A stretch of DNA of 64,000 nt from Isoetes taiwanensis (Eukaryota; Streptophyta; Lycopodiopsida; Isoetales; Isoetaceae). Location: NCBI GenBank assembly GCA_021234155.1, contig JAJEKV010000770.1, positions 1 through 64,000 on the forward strand, written 5' to 3'. Of the stretch, positions 1 through 12,830 are shown one piece after another. A program made the position numbers and the translations under genes. Under the pieces are notes generated by a model, which saw only the letters and a program-made list of their open reading frames with translations, had not been told where the DNA came from and did no database searches. Numbering within the stretch: position 1 is the stretch's first letter; each line of letters starts with the position of its first letter.

Positions 1-3000
1 GCTATGATTCAAAGCGCAAACCTTGATAATTTGGTTGCACGATTAGAAGGAAGGACATTGATACCGGCTTAAGAGAAGGCAGATGCGGTGCCAATGATCA
101 TACTTTGCGGATACTCTAGAACCTCTTGCAGCCCGGTTATTGCCCACATTATGGCCCAGAGACATGGCACTGGCGCTTTTGGTGTTCCAGTACCACAAGA
201 ACCAATAGACTAAGTAAAGTGCCTTAACTAATGTTTCTGCCCGATGATACGAGGTCTCTTACGACAGATGTTCTGCGAAATTAGAGAAATTTGAGACCAA
301 GGATATCCAACGGTTATCCGCAGCCTCGATCGATTATGAGACTGCAAATACCTCCCGGGTGTACCTAGAATTCACCCCATTTGATACTTCTGCTCAATCC
401 CCGGTCTTGCGGCCGGCGTGGAGACTCCAGCAAAATTTGGATGATAGTGGTGAATGCATTGTCGTGTCAGTGAAGTACCCGGCCATACATGATTTATTTT
501 TTGTATTTTACGTGGTCTTCCTCATTTCAGGTATGATACGAGAGATAAATGCTCATGGCCGGAAGCCATCACGAAAATTCCTAGTGCATCTGTTTTTAGG
601 GAAATTAATTCCCTTGAGATTCGTGCCTTGGGGATCCTTCACGAGAAAAAGTTTTGGTCTTTGAACATGAGCCAAATCTTGGATGCAGGTGATGAAGTTG
701 ACAAAAGAAGCTCGGATCTACGGACAAGATCATGACTGGCGAGCAGGTCCAATACAACAACCTCAACCAAGAAAAAACCAAGAGGTTAAGCTGAAATTCT
801 CCTTGTGCAGTTTTAATGGGGTTTTAGAGGCAAGTTTATGACTTGAAGAGGACCCACATCGAGAGCGAAGTGACCCTCGAAGTGAACCTTCAAAGCCCCG
901 GCCGGTTCAGGCACGGATTACGGGAGTTCGAGAATGGTGTACATCAAAATTTGAGATTACGTGTGGTCGGCCTTGGCTAAGAATAATGTTGACTTGTTGA
1001 TGAGAAAGTTGTTCTGCGAGGAATATAAAGAGGCGATTTCTTTTATTTTACGATCAGGATGGCTGCACCAACACAAAATTAAAAGTGGTTAATAGGCCAA
1101 TTTTCCTTAAGGATGTCAAAGTGTACGAAGTGCAGGAAATACAGAGTGAAAAACACATTGTTGATAGATGGCCGGCTGAGATATAAGGGTTACGCCAACT
1201 AGCCGAACACAATTATATGTCCAAATAGTTTTGCTCTGACAGGTTGGATTCAATTTCCTTTTGGAGCAACTCAAACCATGGCTGGAAGGACTTACGGCTG
1301 CGAAGGGTGTGCGGCTTATGTGTGGAAGAACATCAAATGTGGAACATGTGGGATTACGAAGAGTGGCATAGCGCGAAAATGCTTTCGACAGTATTTTTCA
1401 TAAATGAATCTTAACCAAAACTCTTTGAAAGTCAATATAAGTAAAAAATTTCTATGATATGTGTTTGTACTAGAGATGATAGAAACCCCGTGATCCTGTC
1501 TATCTAAAGCCACATACACATTTGGAATTAGTGTGAGTGGAGGCTGGCCCACGTAAGTGATTAGCTCCGCAGAGCATCAAAATTTTGGAAGCGTCTTGTG
1601 ATGGTTCAATGATCAATTGATCTTCCTCTTCTCAAAATTGTTTTCATCGATTTGTGATCATCGAGTTGGCGCATATATGCATATGTTTGCGAGATACATG
1701 GAATACTACTTGATGCTCCAAGAGATGAGCCATCCCTTTCATTTTTTTACCCTCTTTTTCCTTTCGACATTGTCCGGGTTACAAATAACAAAACAATAGG
1801 AAACATGTGAATGCAGACAATGCGGTACATGTTTTTACTGCTTGTGATGGACATCGCGGACACGATTTTCCAATGAGTGTAAGCCAGCGTGATGATGTCA
1901 CCATGAGATATAAACGAGGATATCGCACTTTGTCGCTTCAAGGCTTGCATGGCGAAACAAACATATTGAGAGGTTAGTGCCATTGCATTTTCTTTGTTGG
2001 CGCTGGCAACAAACTTTGAATGCGAGTTCACGGAAATTGCTTGGACCTGATAATTTCAGCTTTACAGCCTGGAGATGTTGTGAAAATTTCGAGCAGCCTC
2101 TTCGCCGATGGTCATTCATGGCCTTAGTATGTTCGTTTATGCACAAATTTGTGAGGGGTGCCGAAAGTGAATATATATTGTTGCGCGATCTAGTGCGTCA
2201 AACTCTCAAGTAGCCCGAGACAAACCAAACTTTGTTATTGACAAAGTGTGGTTAAGCTGAGGTTGTGTTTCGGACGGGATCTAGTTGATGTTAAGTGTTC
2301 ATGCTTGAAATTTTAAGATTAGAAACAGCAAAAGGCTGGGCTAAGAGGAACATATGTTGGAAGTATGTAGATGCATGGAGTCACCTCGTGCTTTAAATCA
2401 ACGTATATCTTTCTTATGTACATAATTGTTATTGTAACCTCGATTCATTTGAATGAAAATTCATGTTCAATTCATCTCACAAAACAAGAATCAAGTGTTG
2501 AAGAATTCAAATCCTCTTCAAAAGGGTAACACATTGACCTACCCAGTGTTTTGAAGCCATCACGTATATAAGCACCTTCACCAAAATAATAATTTATGTC
2601 ATCATCATTTGCATCACTAATATGTCATTATATCCTTTATATAATAGAAAACACTCATGATTTTTGAAGGGCAATGAAAGGGGCTATGGAAGGAGACAAT
2701 GAAGAAGAGCGATTTGAAGGAACAATGAAGAGTGACACACCTGTGACACGTAATGCGCCCACATGTGCTTTTGAGTATGTGAATTAAAAAACCGCGAAAT
2801 CCAAGACAAAACTCATTTTTCACGGCTGAAGCACAAAACTTGGATGAGTTAAAACACTACGGAATGGTTTACATTTCATCATCATGAGAAAAGAACTTGG
2901 GGTAAATTAAGTAGGGTACCTGCTCCGCGCATCTAAAGGATCCGACCTATATACGGTCTGTTGTTTGGCGTTTGGTTGGTGGCATGTGAAGTGCGATTGC

Positions 3001-4834
3001 CGCGGATACGTGTTGAATGTTATGCCTAAGAGGCGATAACTGCTGCGAAGATCATAGGCGGCCAGTTGATCTTGCTTCTTGGTAATATATACCTTCTATG
3101 ACGCACTATCACGTGAGGGGTACCATATTCCGGTGAGTTATGGAAGTCTTTCGCCCACTATCCATTTTGGTTTGTGCACATCGAGAATCCAAAATTCCAG
3201 AACCCTCATGTTGCTTCGAGACAGCCCGGCAAAATCATCACCAACTCTAAGTGCCTCACCCGCGCTAACATGCGTTAGGTTGGAGAACAAAAGGACTTGC
3301 TAGATTTATGGTTCTCAATGTGCGGCATACACATTGGAGGATGGTACAATAGCAGGTTTCCAATCATCAACATAGTGCTTGTTCGCACAAGCGTCCCACA
3401 TACCATCAGCCCGATGCTGCGAAGCATGAAAGTTCCCTACGTGTTGCTGGCTGCCAATGGAGATTGAGGATTGGATACGTAACACACAATGGATACTGCC
3501 TAGTGTCAAATCCTTTACGCACCCCATGCTTTCTTTCTATCCTATAATCTCCACCTTGACTTCCCAAAGAACAGCGCATATTCTTCCCTCTTGCAGTTTG
3601 AGATGTTCATCCATAGGATGTTCACAAGTAAACATCTCTTGACAACTTCTACCACTTCATGAGCATTACCCAATTTTATCGCTTATTTTAGTGTAGTTGT
3701 CTTAACCATCTCTTCAACTCAGCGGCTTTGCCCCGTGCTCACCTTTCAGGTGGTTAGAACCAAAAAAATTCCACATCATATATGAACATCCGATTATTAG
3801 TTAATGTACCTACCCACAAAGTAAAATGGTCTAGAAGCCTTGAATTGAGATCTTTGCACCATCTATGAAAACACATAATGTCTCTTTGGCACCCTTTCCT
3901 TTTCTGCTCGGATATTTGTGGTACTTCATGAAGATTTGCCTGAACAAAGTATACGTGTTCCCTATCATCTCATACATAGTAATGTGTTTCCTTGATAATC
4001 TCATGCCGCCGCGAATTAAATGTGATATATTATTTGAACCAAAATGGTAATACAATTATTACATTGGCCGCGTCTCGTTGCACCTCACTCTTGTTCCTTG
4101 AATATATAGTTCTCACGCAAAATCCACTATCGAAGACATGCATCTGTGGGAGATTCTCAGTGAAGCTCCTTAAATTGTTTTGCCATTGGTGCACGGGAAA
4201 TTATCACGGTGGAAAGATTTTTAGGCGCTCTTTCGGTTTATCGAAGCTCCTTGGGTTACGCGGCTCTTGTTTCTCTTGTGTCTCTACGGGGCGAGGCGTT
4301 GTCTTTTTTCATAGTCAATGTACTCTCATTTCACTTTCTGATTCGCCACTTTCTTCCATGGGGCGAATTTCACGAAACTTCTTGATTCCACCACGACTCA
4401 CAATCTCAAGGATGCCGCGCCTTCTTGTGGTCATCTAATTCACTCTTTTGGACACAATATAGATCTCCACAAGCTTTTACGTACTTGCAATTTTATCATC
4501 TTTGGTGTGCGTTGCATTGACCAAGTTCATGTGATCTACAAACATCGTGAGGTGCAGGTACAATTCTTAGGATGTTTGGTTCTCATCCCATTGAGTCCAT
4601 CCACTAGCATTTGCATCCTCCGTCTTTGAATGCAAGGCAACTATTGAAGTCCTTCAATTTTCACAACAAACCGGGGTTTTTAGTCACCGAGAAGGCGAAT
4701 CTTAATTTCTGGATGTGGGTCCCGGAAACCTCTTGAATTTAATAGCATGCATGAAATGAACACTAAAAGCATTGGGATATGTATCTTACATTTTGGGAGT
4801 CAGGTTGAGAACTCACATAGGAAGACAGCCCTCA
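1..4834. other. Decayed repeat sequence, no recognisable gene
   Basis: I see no reading frame here that resembles a known protein. Open frames are all short (up to about 150 codons), many lack an ATG, and they overlap on both strands, which is what random or heavily mutated DNA gives. The last ~45 bases before 4,835 resemble the leader just inside the LTR at 43,695, so the rightmost part is probably the start of another copy of the same retrotransposon in minus orientation. The remainder is most likely old transposon sequence. Confidence 0.6.
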
Positions 4835-5400
4835 TGTGAGGACCCTTGGATCCTACTTGGCGGGAGAATCAGGAGGGGACTATGTCAGCCGGGATTTACC
4901 AAAGAAAAAGAACAAGAAGAAAAAGCGAACAAAAAAGAGAACAATGAGGAGGAAAAATGATAAACTTCCTTGATATCAATGATGAACATACATATTTCGC
5001 AATGTCGAGGAGAAAGGCGAAGAACCAGACTCAAAACTCATCTAAAACTCATGTGTATTTTAAAGCTCTATTCATATATATAGTACAATGGCGCTTTGGC
5101 CCAATATAAGACATTCGGTGATCTTGGGCTCACGGAAGGGCGATTTCTTGAGAGTCTTGGCGGTGCCTCTTGAAGTGCCCTAAGTGCTTGGCTGGCAGCT
5201 GGCATGGCAGGCGGTGGCGAGTAAGATCGCGGGCGGCCTCTTGGTATGAACCAGGGCTTTGGCCTGCGTGGTCTAACGCGGTCTTTTCTTTGGGTTTTGG
5301 CGGCGGCTGACGTGCTGTCACGTGTGGATCCTTGTAGGCTTGATACAATTAAAGGTCGTATGCATGAATAATCATGTACCGGAGCCGCAAGGGACTAACG
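4835..5400 (-). repeat. Ty3/gypsy LTR, second copy
   Basis: This block aligns along its whole length with the LTR at 43,695-44,238, in the same orientation and with many small indels. It starts TGTGAGGACCCTTGGATC and ends near GGGACTAAC, where the final CA expected from the other copy has decayed. Shared landmarks include CTTGATATCAATGATGAAC, an ATATATAGTACAATGG stretch and GCGTGGTCT. The ~45 bases to its left also match the leader beside the 43,695 copy. By that test this is a 5'-type LTR of a minus-strand element lying to the left, rather than the missing 3' LTR of the 38-44 kb element. A rearranged tandem copy is also possible. Confidence 0.85.
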
Positions 5401-8400
5401 CCCCCACCAAATGACACTTTCGATACGAGGAGATAACTTAGAGGCGGGAAAACCGGCGATCGAAATGATCACTCCGCGGGGAAGAATTCGAGCGCCATTA
5501 TGGTAATAGCAATGAAGATCTGCGTGTTTGAAGAAAGGCGTCACGAGGTGTTGTGAGCCAAAGAGGCCGGGAATGAGCCTGATATGAGGAAGTGAAGGCG
5601 CACCATGTCTTCGGGGGCAACGCCGTGCGTCGAAGGAACAATGGCACTCCACATGAGAAGCGGTCACGAGAGGCAGAGAGCAGCAGCAGCATTGGATTAC
5701 TGATGAAAAGATTGGTGTGCACCCGATTTAAAGTGGCGGGATGCATTTGAAACGCTCTGAGAAACCAGCTTGGCTAGTAGTGAAGGGAATACGGTATGAG
5801 GTGGCAACGATGCAAAGAAAGGTATCAAGACATACAAGGCATAAGCGAACTTTACTAATGCGCTCGTGCAGATATAAATCCAATTTTAGGTGAGTGTCCC
5901 GAAGTGGCATTATCACTCCCAATTGGAGCGTCGACAAATCGGGGGATCCCATGGGAATCAGGTGGAATCGGCGAATGGACCGGCGTGGCCATCCATGACC
6001 GCCGTCCAAAGGGAAGGCGCCCGGTCGGAAGAAAGGTGGGCGGGGGGGAGGGGCTCTAGGAAGCATATATATGGAGGAAGCATGCGATTGTGAGTGGGTT
6101 CGCGACCCATGTCGAAATGTGAACAAGATTACGTCAAGAGCACACCAATGGTCCCATTCTGAAGTAGAGGTAATTGTTGATAGACGGGAGGATTGACCCA
6201 GCACTTCGTGGGGATGGTCTTGCTTTCGAAGGCCCGCGGAGTTGATTGTAACCGCCCAAGTCTTTGCACGCATATAAATACGGGCAAACTCAAGATCATC
6301 GAGTGCGCCCGATTTTTTGTTTACATTCCAGCGTTCGACACGCGCCGAGAGGTAAGGTGCTGAGCGATTCGGGGCATGTACTCTGTTCAAAAGTCTGAGG
6401 CCCGGCGGGGATCCAAATGTTTGTTGGTTGGTGATAACAACCAGCGGCGTGGAGTTGCCTCTAAAAAACGTGGGCCTCATCCGGATTTATCATGGAATCC
6501 GCCCGGTAGAAGTCATGAAAAACATAAGCCATTAGGCACGAACAACTTCGGAAGATGACTATTCGGGATCTTCTTGATGGTGATCAAAGACAAAGTGCAC
6601 AAAATAAACCCCTTGTCTTCTATAGAAAGATCCGGCCGAGATCCGAAGGAAGTCCACACATTGTTGTTGATGAACATTTCCATGGCGGCGTACCACTTCA
6701 AAGAAAGAAATAACGTCGGGCCGAAATCCTTAGGGATGTTTGTAGCAATGTCAATATATCCCTCGTTTGTTTTGGGCTTCGGCCAGTTGAACTTGAGCTT
6801 TGGGCTGATGTTCAAGGTCGCGGATCTATGCTCCTTTTCTAATAAAGCCGGGACGATCACGGACCCGTTTACGAGGCGTGTGGCATGTAGAAGATGCCGG
6901 AGGTATTGAGGCGGCGTGGCAATCTCGAAAATCATCGATGACTTTGTTTGAGCCTCAAAAGCTGATGCGGAGGGTCGTTAACTAGTAGTGGTCATGGAAA
7001 GGCGAGCTTCAAAGGTGTCCGAGCATCCTTGCGCTCGGTGGGGTTTTGAACGAGTCTAATTGTAATTGTCGCTTCGGTACAAGGTGTGAGCTTAGCAATG
7101 TCTTTCTCCCTTGTCACCCGGAGGGTATCTTTTGGACTTGTTACGTTTCAATAAGTCTGAATTTGGGTTTGGGCACAACGCTGATCACGTAAATAGGTAT
7201 GTGCGATCGAGCACTTTTTCCAGAGATCTATCACGAACTGTAATAGCCAAAGCGCGTACTTTTCTTGAAGTTGGGCCTCAAAGTTTGAACACAGGCGTGC
7301 GACTTGAAGGTCTCTTTGAACAGCATCGGGAGCCCTCCCGGGGCCTTTGAACACCATGCATGAGAGTCTCTGTGATGCTTATGGCGCATGGCGGCGGCAA
7401 TTTCCCTTCTTTGGGGAATTTTGCAATTTGGCCGAGGATGTGGAGAGTCACGGAACCTTTGTTGCTGCACAGTGCGAGATTGCAGAGAGAGCGCATAGCC
7501 GGGGAATGGGAAGGCATTAGCCCCGAGAGGAAGGAAGAGAGAACATGATGGCTATCGTGTTTATTGTTGAACATGATCGGTCACAGAAGGAGTGCGACTG
7601 TTGGGTTTTAATACATTTGCCAGGAATCGAGGCGGCCAGAGGTGGAGGTATGGGAAGTGGAAGGAAACCACCAAACGGGAAGAGTAATGGCGAATGAGGG
7701 CGAAGGTAGCCACCGAAATTCCGAGCGAGGAGGGAAGTAGCAGAATCACGGTCTACTTCTTGAAAGAAGGCGGTAGAATAAAGTAGCCAATCAACATGGA
7801 GATTGGGTGGATAGGTGATGACCATATTACTCAAAATAGCTTATTGATGTGGGTGTTCTTAATGGAATGCCCAAAACGAATTTCGCCAATCACGAAGTCT
7901 CATGTGGTTTGGCAACGTATTATTTGTGAGAGCGTCTTTGAATTGGCTTGATAGCGAGGCCTTGGCGAGTGGCGATCCATGTCTGTAAAAGCGGCCCAGA
8001 GCCCGAGAAGGTTTTGCAAGGGATCGCGAATACCTCGAGGAAATCAAATCTTTGAGTAAGTAAAATGGTGGTGCCGCCGTCCAGTAACAAATCGCCAGAA
8101 TTTTGTTGTGATGTGGCGATGAGCTGGCGCAATTCTGCTTGCTTGTAGGATTTGGTAGGGAGCTCCATTTGTGAAAATTACCACCAGTAAAGCTTGTGAA
8201 GGCCAGCAGCTTCGGAGCTTCGGACAGGCAAGGAGGGCCTCTGGTCTTGGCGTCCGAGAAAAGACCAGGGCAATTACAAGCATCCTTGGAGGCGAAGCGG
8301 AAGTGTGCCGAAGTTTGAGGGGCGACCATGGCGTCGGAGCGAAGCGTGTGAAGAGGAGGCGGGGAAAGGCGAGGCAGTAGCGGATAGGCGAAAAGGTTTT

Positions 8401-9365
8401 AGGAAGCGGCATGAGGTGTAGGTGAGAGGAGGGCATGATGAGGCCCGAACCTTCAGCGGATTGATGAGGTACCCGGTGGCGGCAGTCGCGAGGTGGAGCA
8501 GAGTGAAAGACAAAAATTTTGGCTAAGTCCCCAAATGGTAAAGGGAGCCCGATGAGCGATTGGCGATGAGACATAAGTGAATGATCGATGTGGCCGGTGG
8601 CAAAAGGACACACACATTAATGTTAACGAGCGTGAAAAGAAGGATGTCATTTAATCTTGGCAACTTCGAAGTGGGATATCATTAAAAGCGAAAGGTGTCG
8701 AAGGTACCATGGCTAGATATCTTGGAGGAGAAAAAGATTCCCCATTTAAGCTGACCTTGCATTGCAACCCGCGTTAGCGAATTTTTTGATTGGTCCGTCG
8801 GCCGGGGAGTTCTCGGTTGGCTATATAAGAGGCGTGAAAGTTGAAGCGGGGACACCGATGGGCTTCGGTATGTCTGGCCGGTTTGCATGACAAATGCACT
8901 ATGCCTTCAAGCGCACAGGTGGATTAAGTGCAAAATGAATTTTGTCACGGACCTGCGGCGGTGCCGATGATGATGGCACTATGTATGGGCCGAGGTGGTG
9001 TGCGGCATGGGGCGAGGCATGCCCGATCCTGGGATGGAAGTGATTACTTTTCTTGTTTGGGACCTGAGCTGGCGGTACCACATCCTGGCATTATCACCTG
9101 CGCTCAGAACGGGGTAGAAGGGTTTCTTCTTAGGACTTAGTAAATAGGGCTCTGAGCCCGTTTTGTATATAGAGCTGATTGCCCATAGCTTAAGGAAATA
9201 TTTGAAATTGCCCACATTTTTTTAAAAATTCCACCTATAATATAAATATCTTATTTGGTTTTAGTCACTATCATTTGTGTTTGTGTGAAGCTTGACATCC
9301 TTTTTATTGATTTTCACTTTGATTGGTATATAGCAAAATGTTTTGGTAACCATTAACGTCTATGT
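5401..9365. other. Decayed sequence between LTR and integrase fragment
   Basis: No gene is recognisable in this nearly 4-kb stretch. It lies between the LTR at 4,835-5,400 and the integrase C-terminal fragment that starts at 9,366. If it belonged to the same retrotransposon it would be an unusually long 3' region, so it more likely holds separate old insertions. The only conspicuous open frame is described separately at 6,513-6,935. A TATATAAG motif near 8,820 on the plus strand could be an old promoter, but nothing downstream supports that. Confidence 0.5.
6513..6935 (-). CDS. Unrecognised 140-aa open frame in decayed DNA
   Basis: This is an ATG-initiated, uninterrupted frame of 140 codons. 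Its composition looks protein-like: it starts MIFEIATPPQYLRHLLHATR and is mixed hydrophobic and charged, with a Trp- and Phe-rich middle around residues 75-95. I do not recognise a family. Surrounding frames are all broken, so it may be a surviving piece of a retrotransposon gag-like or accessory protein. It could equally be chance: the ORF is long but not extreme for 64 kb read on six frames. Confidence 0.25.
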   Translation of the reverse strand: MIFEIATPPQYLRHLLHATRLVNGSVIVPALLEKEHRSATLNISPKLKFNWPKPKTNEGYIDIATNIPKDFGPTLFLSLKWYAAMEMFINNNVWTSFGSRPDLSIEDKGFILCTLSLITIKKIPNSHLPKLFVPNGLCFS

Positions 9366-9815
9366 AGGTAATGGAGTTCCATCTAATTCAGCCCAATACG
9401 GGTTGAACCACTTGAAACTATTTGATAAGGGCCAAGCATGAAACTTTAGTTTACGGGAAAATTTTTGTCAGAGAATCATAAAGAAGAACCAAATCTCCCC
9501 TTCACTGAATTTTTGTCAACCATGTAAAGTTGTTGTCCATGAAGAAACGGCGAATATAAGCATCCCTTCAAGTTGTCCAATTTGTTCCAATTGATAAACC
9601 CTTTCTTGGAGTGTAGCGGATTATGAAGCCTTGATTGTTAAGCGAGAGTTGGGAGGATGTACTCAAAGGCATGAGAGCTTCTTGACCATAAACCAATTTG
9701 AAAAGTGTGACCGGTAGCTATTTTTGAAACAAGTATTGTAGGCCCAAAAGCGGTAGGAAGTTTGTTTTTGCGGTCGGTCGGTCTGGCGTCACAAATTTTT
9801 CTTGAGAATGGTGGC
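9366..9815 (-). pseudogene. Ty3/gypsy integrase C-terminal part, separated by insertion
   Basis: Read on the minus strand, several frames in succession give the end of a plant Ty3/gypsy integrase. There is a KNKLPTAFGP-type stretch corresponding to the conserved WAY(R/N)T region, a FEYILPTLA motif near 9,640, a GDLVLLYDS motif near 9,460 and a PLPT-VNGY ending near 9,365. At least four frameshifts or stops separate these motifs, so it is not functional. The upstream half of the same integrase lies at 38,254-38,790. The two halves meet the ends of the 28.4-kb inserted element at consecutive positions of the protein, so they were once one gene. No chromodomain is visible. Confidence 0.85.
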
Positions 9816-9852
9816 GGGTGAGAAAGCATGTTGTAGTGGAACACCACACGGG
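9816..9852 (+). repeat. Left terminal inverted repeat of the giant element
   Basis: The sequence GGGTGAGAAAGCATG followed by TTGTAGTGGAACACC pairs with the inverted copy at 38,229-38,253. Against that copy it has a 2-base insertion (GA) after GGGTG. The matching core runs about 25 bases and then diverges. Immediately left of it is gypsy integrase coding sequence. Confidence 0.8.
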
Positions 9853-10540
9853 TGTGTCCTCCTAAAAATGTGGTGGGAGATATCAAATTTGTGAATGCGA
9901 TTTTAAATGTTTGTTTGAAGCCCTAGTGATGTCTTGCCGGGATTCAATCATTTCTGGCTGCAACAACCCGATTCCCTCATGCCCATCCCATTCCAATTTC
10001 CCTCGCCCACCGTCCATTCAATCTCCACGAACCAGATTTCTAAACCCACGACCCACCCGGCGCCTTTCACGAAGCACACCGCGGCTATGGCTGTAATCCG
10101 GTTGTGGATCAATCAGGTTCATACCTTCAATCATTTAATTTGGAAGCAAAATACGCCCGCGGGTAAGAGAAAGAGAACTTGAGAACAAGAGCGGGATCAT
10201 AAAAAGATGCCAAAGGAAAAGACAAAGGGAAGCTAAAGAAAAATTACTTAAAAATTACAGCGGCCGAGAGGAGGATCCACGGAAAGGCGGCCTCTACCGG
10301 CGTCGGATGGTATTAAAATTGTTATCTTCATTTCATAGCACCACTAAAAGGCTTGTCTAGCGGCCCGATAAAGAAAGAGGTTTTACTAGATTATCTGCGG
10401 GGATGACACAATGGGCCCCGGCGTACTTGGCGAAGAGCTGAAAAGATTTGCAAACCAAGAGCATTGTGGTCAACAACCTCGGGAGCTTCCATTCAACTTG
10501 TGAAGAATCTAACAGCAATGGCGGTTTAGCGACCAATAGT
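9853..10540. other. Left subterminal region, no gene
   Basis: This is a short non-coding-looking stretch between the left terminal repeat and the helix-turn-helix relic. It contains a GTGGTGGGA motif near 9,870, also found inside the right end, and a C-rich segment (9,970-10,090) with short open frames but no recognisable protein. Confidence 0.5.
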
Positions 10541-10542
10541 AG

Positions 10543-10900
10543 TTGCCTTACTATGGCCGTAGAGGAAGCATTATCTTAGAAAGTGCTAATCCCAATAGGT
10601 CTTTCGGGGTTTTGGTAAAAAGCTATTTGGGTGTTCATCCTAGGAATCTTACCAAAGCAAAATTGAAGAGGGAAGAATGGATTGCAAAGGGGAAATGGGT
10701 TTTGTACAAAGAGTTAGAAGAAGCGGGGGTCATAGAACTTGTCGTGAGCAATTTTGGACGAAAAAGTGGGGGTCTCTCAAATGCAAAAGGATGTTAAGTT
10801 GAGGAAGATTGGAGCGAAATGTAAGAGAGGATCATGCCACTCACTATCACGGAAGAATCACCGAGGTTATTTCATTTCTTCATCTTCACCACATTTTTTA
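10543..10900 (+). pseudogene. Helix-turn-helix, possibly transposase-related protein relic (copy 1)
   Basis: The reading frames here are homologous to the minus-strand gene at 49,178-49,911. The block LGVHPRNLTKAKLKREEW corresponds to LGVHPRNLQKAKKKREEI there, followed in both by GKWV-YK. After a frameshift near 10,755, EKVGVSQMQKDV corresponds to ENTRVSPNTKDV, then K-KIGAKCKRE and an HATHYH-like stretch follow. The first block has the spacing of a DNA-binding helix-turn-helix (a Gly-Val turn followed by a basic helix). The frame is broken at least twice and no catalytic domain can be followed beyond it. Its position 0.7 kb inside the left end, reading inward, suits a mobility gene of the giant element. 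Naming it a transposase is inference; what I see directly is the shared domain at two loci. Confidence 0.6.
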
Positions 10901-10904
10901 TTGT

Positions 10905-11440
10905 TAATGTGGTATGTGGTTAGTGATTGCTTGTGATATGTGGTTCTTTGTGGTTAGTGATTGCTTGTGGTGTGTGGTGCCTATTAATCTTTGTGATATA
11001 TGATATGTGCTGCTGCCTAGTGTGGTGAGGCGTCGTGGTGAAATAAATGTTGTCAATATATGCTTTGTGGTGCCTAGTGTGGTGGTGAATAACATGGTGT
11101 AAAATACATCTTTGTAATGTATGCTATGTGGTGCCTAGTGTGGTGAAAAATATGGTGTAAAATAAATGCTCTAAATATCGCTTTGTGGTGCCTAGTGTGG
11201 TGAATAACATGGTGTAAAATAAATCTTTGTAATATATGCTATGTGGTCCCTAGTGTGTGGTGAATAACATGGTGTGGTGTCTAGTGGTGTGCATGTGAAT
11301 TGCCCGGTGTAGTTGCCCTAGTGTGGTGCCTAGTGTGGTTAAAAATATGGTGTAAAAATAAATCTTTGTAATATATTCTATGTGGTGCCTAGTGTGGTGA
11401 ATAAGAGGTGTAAGATGAATGTCATGTATATGCTATGTTT
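10905..11440 (+). repeat. Subterminal tandem repeat, TGTGGTGCCTAGTGTGGTG units
   Basis: About six imperfect units with a period near 62 bases occupy this stretch. Each contains TGTGGTGCCTAGTGTGGTG followed by AATAACATGGTGTAAAATAAA and a TTTGTAATATATGCTA-like spacer. Units are clear at about 11,065, 11,127, 11,185, 11,247 and 11,380, with shortened versions around 10,915-11,000 and 11,315. The motif is the reverse complement of the CACCACA field near the right end, so the two fields are inverted relative to each other, as in transposons whose protein binds subterminal repeats. Confidence 0.85.
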
Positions 11441-12830
11441 AATAGAAATCTCCTTGTTTAATTGTGAGGGGGTGAAAGTGACACCTGAGAAAAATTACAT
11501 TAAGGATGAATGAGAATGACCCAGGAAGAATCATTGAAATGTGTCACATCAAATGCAAGGTCAATCATTCAAAAATTTGTTTGTCGCAAAGGAAGCATTG
11601 GGGGAAAACCATAAATCTAGTTTGCATGCGGAGACATTGGCTTATCACAATCCGGCTATGGCGGGAAGAAAAGAAAGGAGAACGAAGCACAAACAATTTC
11701 ACGGGTTCAAATCACGGTCGCATCCCGGTAGGACCTATATTGGAGCAAATAAACCCGAGCAGGTGGATATTAGAGGCCCGCGGAGGACCCATAATTCGGT
11801 ATTCTAGGCTTAAAACATAGGTTAATTCACGATGGGCTTAAAAATTAGAAACCAAAGCGGTGATAAGTGGTTGCCTTTCTTTGTAGTAGATGTTGTTTTA
11901 CCTGAGATGATGTTGTTTACAGTCTGCGTCGGGGAGACTTAGGCTTGGAGTGCGGTAGAAGCGGGGGTTACAGGGGTGGTAGTGTATGATTACGAGGATG
12001 AGTTCTCAACTCTCCCGAGGCTTGAGGGAGCCCGGATATGTTCATCCAACTAAAAGCGAGGAAATGATCCATGCTTCAGCCATTAAAAAGTGCTTTCGGC
12101 CGAGCCCGGATGCATGGAGACACAACAACTGAACAATACTTTATGAATCGTATCATAAGTGGGAGGCGAAAGCTTGAAGCTCATGTTTTAGTGTTCTTTG
12201 GATTACACCAACTATTCAGCGAGAAACACTTGATGAAGTCTTGAGCGTACTTGGAAGAAGAAGGATTCTGAGATCTCACAATCACGGGGATCGATTGAGG
12301 CCCGATAGCGTATGTCATCTCTAATGCATTTTGATAATACTAGAAGCTTCGGGGTTATAGTTTTCCACCGATTTTTTACGCATACTTCATTTCATAAAGT
12401 ATGAACTATTCTCAGGGTATGGTAGATTTCCATATGTATTTTTCTCCCTTTGAAATATAAAAACAGCGTTTGCATCACCCGCGGCTTCACCCGGTTTTTC
12501 ACCACGGCTTTCACCACAGTTTTTCACCATAATCGGCCGGGGGCATTGACCATTTTTGACGGTCGGAAAATGGAATGGCTCAATTCGATAGTATCTTGGC
12601 GATTTGGTGGCGACAATATATGGATCCCAAATTAGGTCCACGAATTGATATGAAAGTATTAGGAAAATCCACTTATGTGGCAATTGTGTGTAAAGGGTAC
12701 TTTTATGAATATAAAGAAGTTTACGTTTTGCATTCTCATTTTTATGCTTGATTCTGAAAATTTGTACTTGAATGTTGAATGAATTTCAAGGTATATTTGG
12801 ATTAAAAACTGAATTAAAGCCCGGAATTAA
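11441..12830. other. No recognised gene
   Basis: A few frames of 60-105 codons occur. The one at 11,541-11,807 is basic and His-rich (residues include GRKERRTKHKQFH) and could be a continuation of the helix-turn-helix protein relic, but I cannot show homology. The rest is featureless decayed sequence. Confidence 0.4.

Noticed and set aside
5728-6480. 250-codon minus-strand frame, the longest in the left part
   Set aside because: Runs of Pro and Arg from GC-rich DNA, no conserved motif, and no start context. A chance frame is more likely.
8044-8613. 189-codon minus-strand frame as a gene
   Set aside because: Low-complexity Pro/Ser/Arg/His composition and overlapping frames of equal quality on both strands.
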